35,977 nucleotides of DNA from JBDHTQ01 sp039808765. GTDB taxonomy: Bacteria > Pseudomonadota > Alphaproteobacteria > UBA2400. Shown in pieces: positions 32,460 through 35,977 of this stretch; position 1 is the stretch's first letter; each line of letters begins with the position of its first letter. Position numbers and translations under genes: made by a program. Below the pieces are notes generated by a model. The model worked only from the letters and a program-made list of their open reading frames with translations. It did no database searches and was not told the origin of the DNA. Location of the stretch: NCBI GenBank assembly GCA_039808765.1, contig JBDHTQ010000012.1, forward strand, positions 1 to 35,977, given 5' to 3'.

Positions 32460-34874
32460 ATGAGATTTTCATCCACTCCTTTCGTCACAGAAAATGACAC
32501 GCTGCAATTCTTCCCACCTGGGGTGAAGGTGTTTTTACGTGCTCGTCTGCTTGAGGCATTCGGGGCAGCATTAATGACGATTGCCGGACTGATGTTTTTA
32601 GCGATTGTAAGTTATACATCGGCCGATCCGTCAGCGAATACGGCCACACACGCGCTTAAAGCATCGAATTTGTTGGGGCACAAGGGGGCTTATTTCGCTG
32701 ATATGATGGTGCAGTGGTTTGGATTGGCTGCATTTTTACCGATTATCATTCTGGCTGCTTGGGGGCTGAGGGTGATTTTGGCGCGACCGCTTGGTGCAAT
32801 TGGTTGGCGCATGTCAGGTGCTTTGGCTGTGATGTTTTTTGCGACGGCAACGTTGGCAGGCTTTCCTGATTTGGGGGCATGGCCGTTCGGGTTGCTTTCG
32901 GGTGGAGCGACTGGCTTATTAACGTTGGATTTTATTTCATCATTGATGCCGCAAACATGGTTGGATTTTAATCCACACTGGGCCGCTGCTGTAAGTGCGG
33001 TTTTTGCGCTGGTTATTTTTTTTCCCGTTTTGGGATTTTCATATGGCGAATGGGGACGTGTTCTCCATCGCAGTGCGCAACTCACATATACAGCGTTGAT
33101 GTTGTTGGGAGGCTCGCTTGTTTGGGGGTATTATCGTCTACGTCATCCGCAAGAAAGACGTCCGCTTTTAATTAGCCGAACAAGCGAACAGGAAAGTTTT
33201 TATGAAGAACAGGAGTCCGAAGAGGATGATGTCAGTGAAAATGAGATTGAGGAATCCTTTGCTCAGGCAGCGCATTCCAGCGATGCTGTAACAATTCAGA
33301 GCAAAAAAGCGCGTATCAAAGCGCAAAGAGGGAATAGTAAAGTGCGGCGGGTTGCCATGATGGATGGTGAAAGCTATGAATTTCCGCCACTTGAATTGTT
33401 GGCCCTTCCTCCTGAAGGGAGCCATCAAAAACAGTCAGTACAGCAGCTTGATGAAACAGCCGAAAGCTTGATGAGCGCTCTCAATGATTATGGGGTGGAT
33501 GGCAAAATTCTAAAAGCATCGCCCGGCCCGGTTGTTACGTTGTATGAACTTGAGCCTGCACCAGGGACAAAATCTGCGCGTGTCATTGGGTTGTCGGATG
33601 ATATCGCGCGTCAGATGAGTGCGATTTCTGTGCGTGTTTCGACAGTGCCAGGGCGCAATGTGCTGGGCATTGAATTGCCAAATGCCAAGCGCGAAACAGT
33701 TTATTTGCGTGAACTGCTTTCTCATGCCAGCTACAGTCGTACTGCTGCCAAGCTGCCGTTGTCATTGGGCAAGGATATCAGCGGTGAGCCCGTGATTGCG
33801 GATCTTGCCCGCATGCCACATTTGCTTGTTGCGGGGACCACCGGGTCGGGTAAGTCGGTTTCGGTTAATGCGATGATTCTGTCATTGCTTTATCGCATGA
33901 CGCCCGAGCAAGTGCGCTTGATTATGATTGATCCAAAAATGCTGGAGTTGTCAATTTATGAAGGCATTCCGCATCTTTTATCCCCGGTTGTGACAGATCC
34001 TAAAAAGGCCGTTTTAGCGCTTAAGTGGGCTGTGCGAGAGATGGAAGATCGTTATCGTGCGATGTCCAAGCTGGGGGTGCGCAACGTTGACGGTTATAAT
34101 GAGCGGATAAAAATTGCGCGTGACAAGGGAGAGGTTTTATCGCGGCGTATTCAGACCGGTTTTGATGCGGACACGGGAAAACCGGTTTTTGAAGATCAAC
34201 CGATTGATCTGGTTGAAATGCCCTACATTGTGGTGATCGTCGATGAAATGGCTGACTTGATGCTGGTCGCGGGAAAAGATATTGAGGCGGCCATCCAGCG
34301 ACTGGCGCAAATGGCACGTGCAGCGGGCATTCACTTGATTATGGCAACGCAGCGCCCATCTGTTGATGTGATTACGGGCACCATTAAAGCTAATTTTCCC
34401 ACGCGTATTTCTTTTCAGGTTACGTCACGCATCGATAGTCGCACCATCTTGAATGAACAAGGTGCTGAGCAATTGTTGGGACAAGGCGATATGTTGTATA
34501 TGGCGGGGGGCGGGCGTATTACCCGTGTGCATGGCGCCTTTGCATCTGATCATGAGGTCGAAGAGGTGGTGCGCCATCTGCGGGCGCAGGGCGAGCCGGT
34601 TTATGTGGATGATGTGACCGTTGATGCTGAAGGCGGTGATGCTGTTTTTGGTTTGTCAGGTGATGAAGGTTCAGGAGATGAGTTGTATGATCGTGCTGTT
34701 CAAATCGTCTTGCGGGAGCGTAAGGCCTCCACCAGTTATATCCAGCGTTGCCTGCAAATTGGTTACAACCGCGCGGCGCGCTTGATTGAGCGCATGGAGG
34801 CTGAAGGATTGGTCAGTGCCGCCAATCATGTGGGCAAACGTGAAATACTTGTGCCGGGCGAGAGTGCCCGCTAA
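32460..34874 (+). CDS. ftsK: DNA translocase FtsK
   Basis: This 804-residue septal DNA pump clears chromosome ends and activates XerCD recombination at division. The N-terminal part has four or five membrane helices (~25-210), then an acidic linker ('EEQESEEDDVSENEIEES'). The motor has Walker A G459-T-T-G-S-G-K465-S and Walker B 'YIVVIVDEMADLM'. The C-terminal winged-helix gamma domain ('STSYIQRCLQIGYNRAARLIERME') recognises the polar KOPS sequences. It is a normal-length, compact FtsK. I took the ATG at 32460; a TTG at 32424 also opens the frame. Ribosome-binding sequence is weak. Confidence 0.97.
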   Translation: MRFSSTPFVTENDTLQFFPPGVKVFLRARLLEAFGAALMTIAGLMFLAIVSYTSADPSANTATHALKASNLLGHKGAYFADMMVQWFGLAAFLPIIILAAWGLRVILARPLGAIGWRMSGALAVMFFATATLAGFPDLGAWPFGLLSGGATGLLTLDFISSLMPQTWLDFNPHWAAAVSAVFALVIFFPVLGFSYGEWGRVLHRSAQLTYTALMLLGGSLVWGYYRLRHPQERRPLLISRTSEQESFYEEQESEEDDVSENEIEESFAQAAHSSDAVTIQSKKARIKAQRGNSKVRRVAMMDGESYEFPPLELLALPPEGSHQKQSVQQLDETAESLMSALNDYGVDGKILKASPGPVVTLYELEPAPGTKSARVIGLSDDIARQMSAISVRVSTVPGRNVLGIELPNAKRETVYLRELLSHASYSRTAAKLPLSLGKDISGEPVIADLARMPHLLVAGTTGSGKSVSVNAMILSLLYRMTPEQVRLIMIDPKMLELSIYEGIPHLLSPVVTDPKKAVLALKWAVREMEDRYRAMSKLGVRNVDGYNERIKIARDKGEVLSRRIQTGFDADTGKPVFEDQPIDLVEMPYIVVIVDEMADLMLVAGKDIEAAIQRLAQMARAAGIHLIMATQRPSVDVITGTIKANFPTRISFQVTSRIDSRTILNEQGAEQLLGQGDMLYMAGGGRITRVHGAFASDHEVEEVVRHLRAQGEPVYVDDVTVDAEGGDAVFGLSGDEGSGDELYDRAVQIVLRERKASTSYIQRCLQIGYNRAARLIERMEAEGLVSAANHVGKREILVPGESAR

Positions 34875-34908
34875 AAGCTTGTCTTGAAAATCAATTCAGG
34901 GAATGATT

Positions 34909-35977
34909 ATGAAAAGTGAAAATCGCTATGTTTTGTTGGACGGATTTCGCGGTATTGCTGCAGTTTTGGTGATGTTCCATCATTTTTGTTTGCTGAATGG
35001 AGTTGACTTTTTAGAGTCTGCTTATGTCGCTGTTGATTTGTTTTTCATTCTGGGTGGATTTGTTTTTTCTGCATCAGCAAAAAATTTTTTGCGCGGCGAG
35101 CAGTGTTATTTTGATTATGCCGTTGCGCGACTGACGCGTTTCTGGCCGCTGCCTTTTTTAGGGTGTTTGATTGGGGGTGCGTTTTATTTTACGCAGCTTT
35201 ACATTGACCCTACATTCATCGGGACTCAGCGCGATACATTGATGGCTACATTCTTGAATTGTTTTTTTATTCCCTATATTACGGCCGAGCCAAGCTTAAA
35301 TTGGCGATGGGTTAGTCTTTTTCCAGTCAATAATCCCGCATGGTTTCTCTATTTTTATACTCTTGCTATTTTGTTTATGTTGCCGTTTTTAAAACTTGAT
35401 AAACGCACGCTGTGGCGTTTAACTGTGTCCTTCTTTTTGATCTTTTTTGCTCTTGGTGTGATTTATACCTTTACCACGCATCGTGAGAGAATTGCCGATC
35501 TCTCTATGGGGTGGGGACTCAACAACTTCATGGGTGGGTATTTTCGTATGCTGTTTGGTTTTACGCTCGGCATATTAATGAAGCGTCTTTTGGATGAAGG
35601 AGATGTGGCACGTTTTTTCGAGCGTCACCCTTTCATTCAAAAGCTAAATCGTTGGATTGTGGCATCGCCCTTCATTCTTTATGTGTTGGTTGCGCTCATG
35701 TTAATGGTCCCGATTGACCCGTTGTGGGGGCTTTACCCTATTCTCATGCTGCTGCTTTTCCCTATTGTTTTGATAAGTGCAGCCACCTATTGCAACCCTT
35801 CACATTTTTCTGTGCGCTTGTCACAGGCCTTGGCGTGGATATCGTTCCCGCTGTACAGTATACATATGCCCCTTTCATGGTGGGTTGATTGGGCTTATAA
35901 AAAATATCCCGACTTTATTTTGTTTAGTACCGTTAATGTTTATGTGGGAATGGCCACAGTGTGTTTTACGGGGGCTA
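34909..35977 (+). CDS. Acyltransferase 3 family membrane protein, cut by window end
   Basis: This open frame starts at ATG 34909 (AGGGA nearby) and runs to the window edge without a stop (356 codons), so the C-terminus is missing. It begins 'RYVLLDGFRGIAAVLVMFHHF', the acyltransferase-3 signature with its conserved 'LDGFRG' and catalytic His. 'YVAVDLFFILGGFVFSASA' and 'RLTRFWPLP' follow, then many membrane helices. These enzymes O-acetylate or acylate surface sugars, lipids or antibiotics; the acceptor is unknown. It starts 35 bases after ftsK and may be co-transcribed. Confidence 0.9.
   Translation, partial: MKSENRYVLLDGFRGIAAVLVMFHHFCLLNGVDFLESAYVAVDLFFILGGFVFSASAKNFLRGEQCYFDYAVARLTRFWPLPFLGCLIGGAFYFTQLYIDPTFIGTQRDTLMATFLNCFFIPYITAEPSLNWRWVSLFPVNNPAWFLYFYTLAILFMLPFLKLDKRTLWRLTVSFFLIFFALGVIYTFTTHRERIADLSMGWGLNNFMGGYFRMLFGFTLGILMKRLLDEGDVARFFERHPFIQKLNRWIVASPFILYVLVALMLMVPIDPLWGLYPILMLLLFPIVLISAATYCNPSHFSVRLSQALAWISFPLYSIHMPLSWWVDWAYKKYPDFILFSTVNVYVGMATVCFTGA

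Noticed and set aside
1..35977. CRISPR array, tRNA, rRNA, insertion sequence or attachment site.
   Set aside because: No regularly spaced repeats, cloverleaf, rRNA stretch, transposase or flanking direct repeats were recognised by eye. A tRNA scan would be decisive for tRNAs.

Overview
The window comes from an alphaproteobacterial chromosome, probably a relative of the Rhodospirillales with moderate GC. This rests on gene content and order (rpmH-rnpA-yidC-engB, an ELM1-family protein, trxB followed by a LysR gene, a second MurC-like Mur ligase, short-form Psd next to PssA). It is not a phylogenetic analysis.

The left third (about 1-10,415) is accessory DNA. It holds a lipoprotein gene cut by the window edge, a WYL regulator with an ADP-ribosylglycohydrolase, and a GIY-YIG nuclease behind a run of stem-loops. 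A phage-type cassette follows: a ParB-domain DNA methyltransferase broken by one in-frame TGA, a DUF5681 protein and a large terminase. No portal, capsid or tail genes are present, so this is a remnant or satellite-like cassette. A divergently placed DUF3489 protein and a small partner come next, then a trio (DUF488 protein, probable dual-OB protein, 40-residue zinc-finger-like peptide) with a leaderless-looking promoter.

From 10,540 to 12,405 lies the most unusual locus. A near-consensus promoter drives a 71-residue peptide and, 14 bases further on, an asparagine-synthetase-like enzyme. The peptide has a lasso-leader-like segment and a Gly followed by Asp seven residues later, but no lasso protease, recognition protein or exporter is nearby. 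I propose a minimal or orphan lasso-like RiPP cassette. Two small membrane proteins on the other strand follow.

From 13,319 to the end the window is mostly core genome. On the minus strand are gatB, a probable small structured RNA with its own terminator, and one long operon-like run: rpmH, rnpA, yidC, engB, an ELM1-family gene, trxB and a LysR gene (ribosome, RNase P, membrane insertion, ribosome assembly, thioredoxin reduction). Rightward are a DUF898 membrane protein, a DUF2259 exported protein and apaG. Then come a YidE/AspT-type transporter, a Cache chemoreceptor, pssA and psd (phosphatidylethanolamine synthesis), a LOG-family hydrolase, the MurC-like ligase, a PAS protein with a degenerate GGDEF domain, ftsK, and a truncated acyltransferase-3 gene. 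No rRNA, tRNA, CRISPR array or insertion sequence was recognised.
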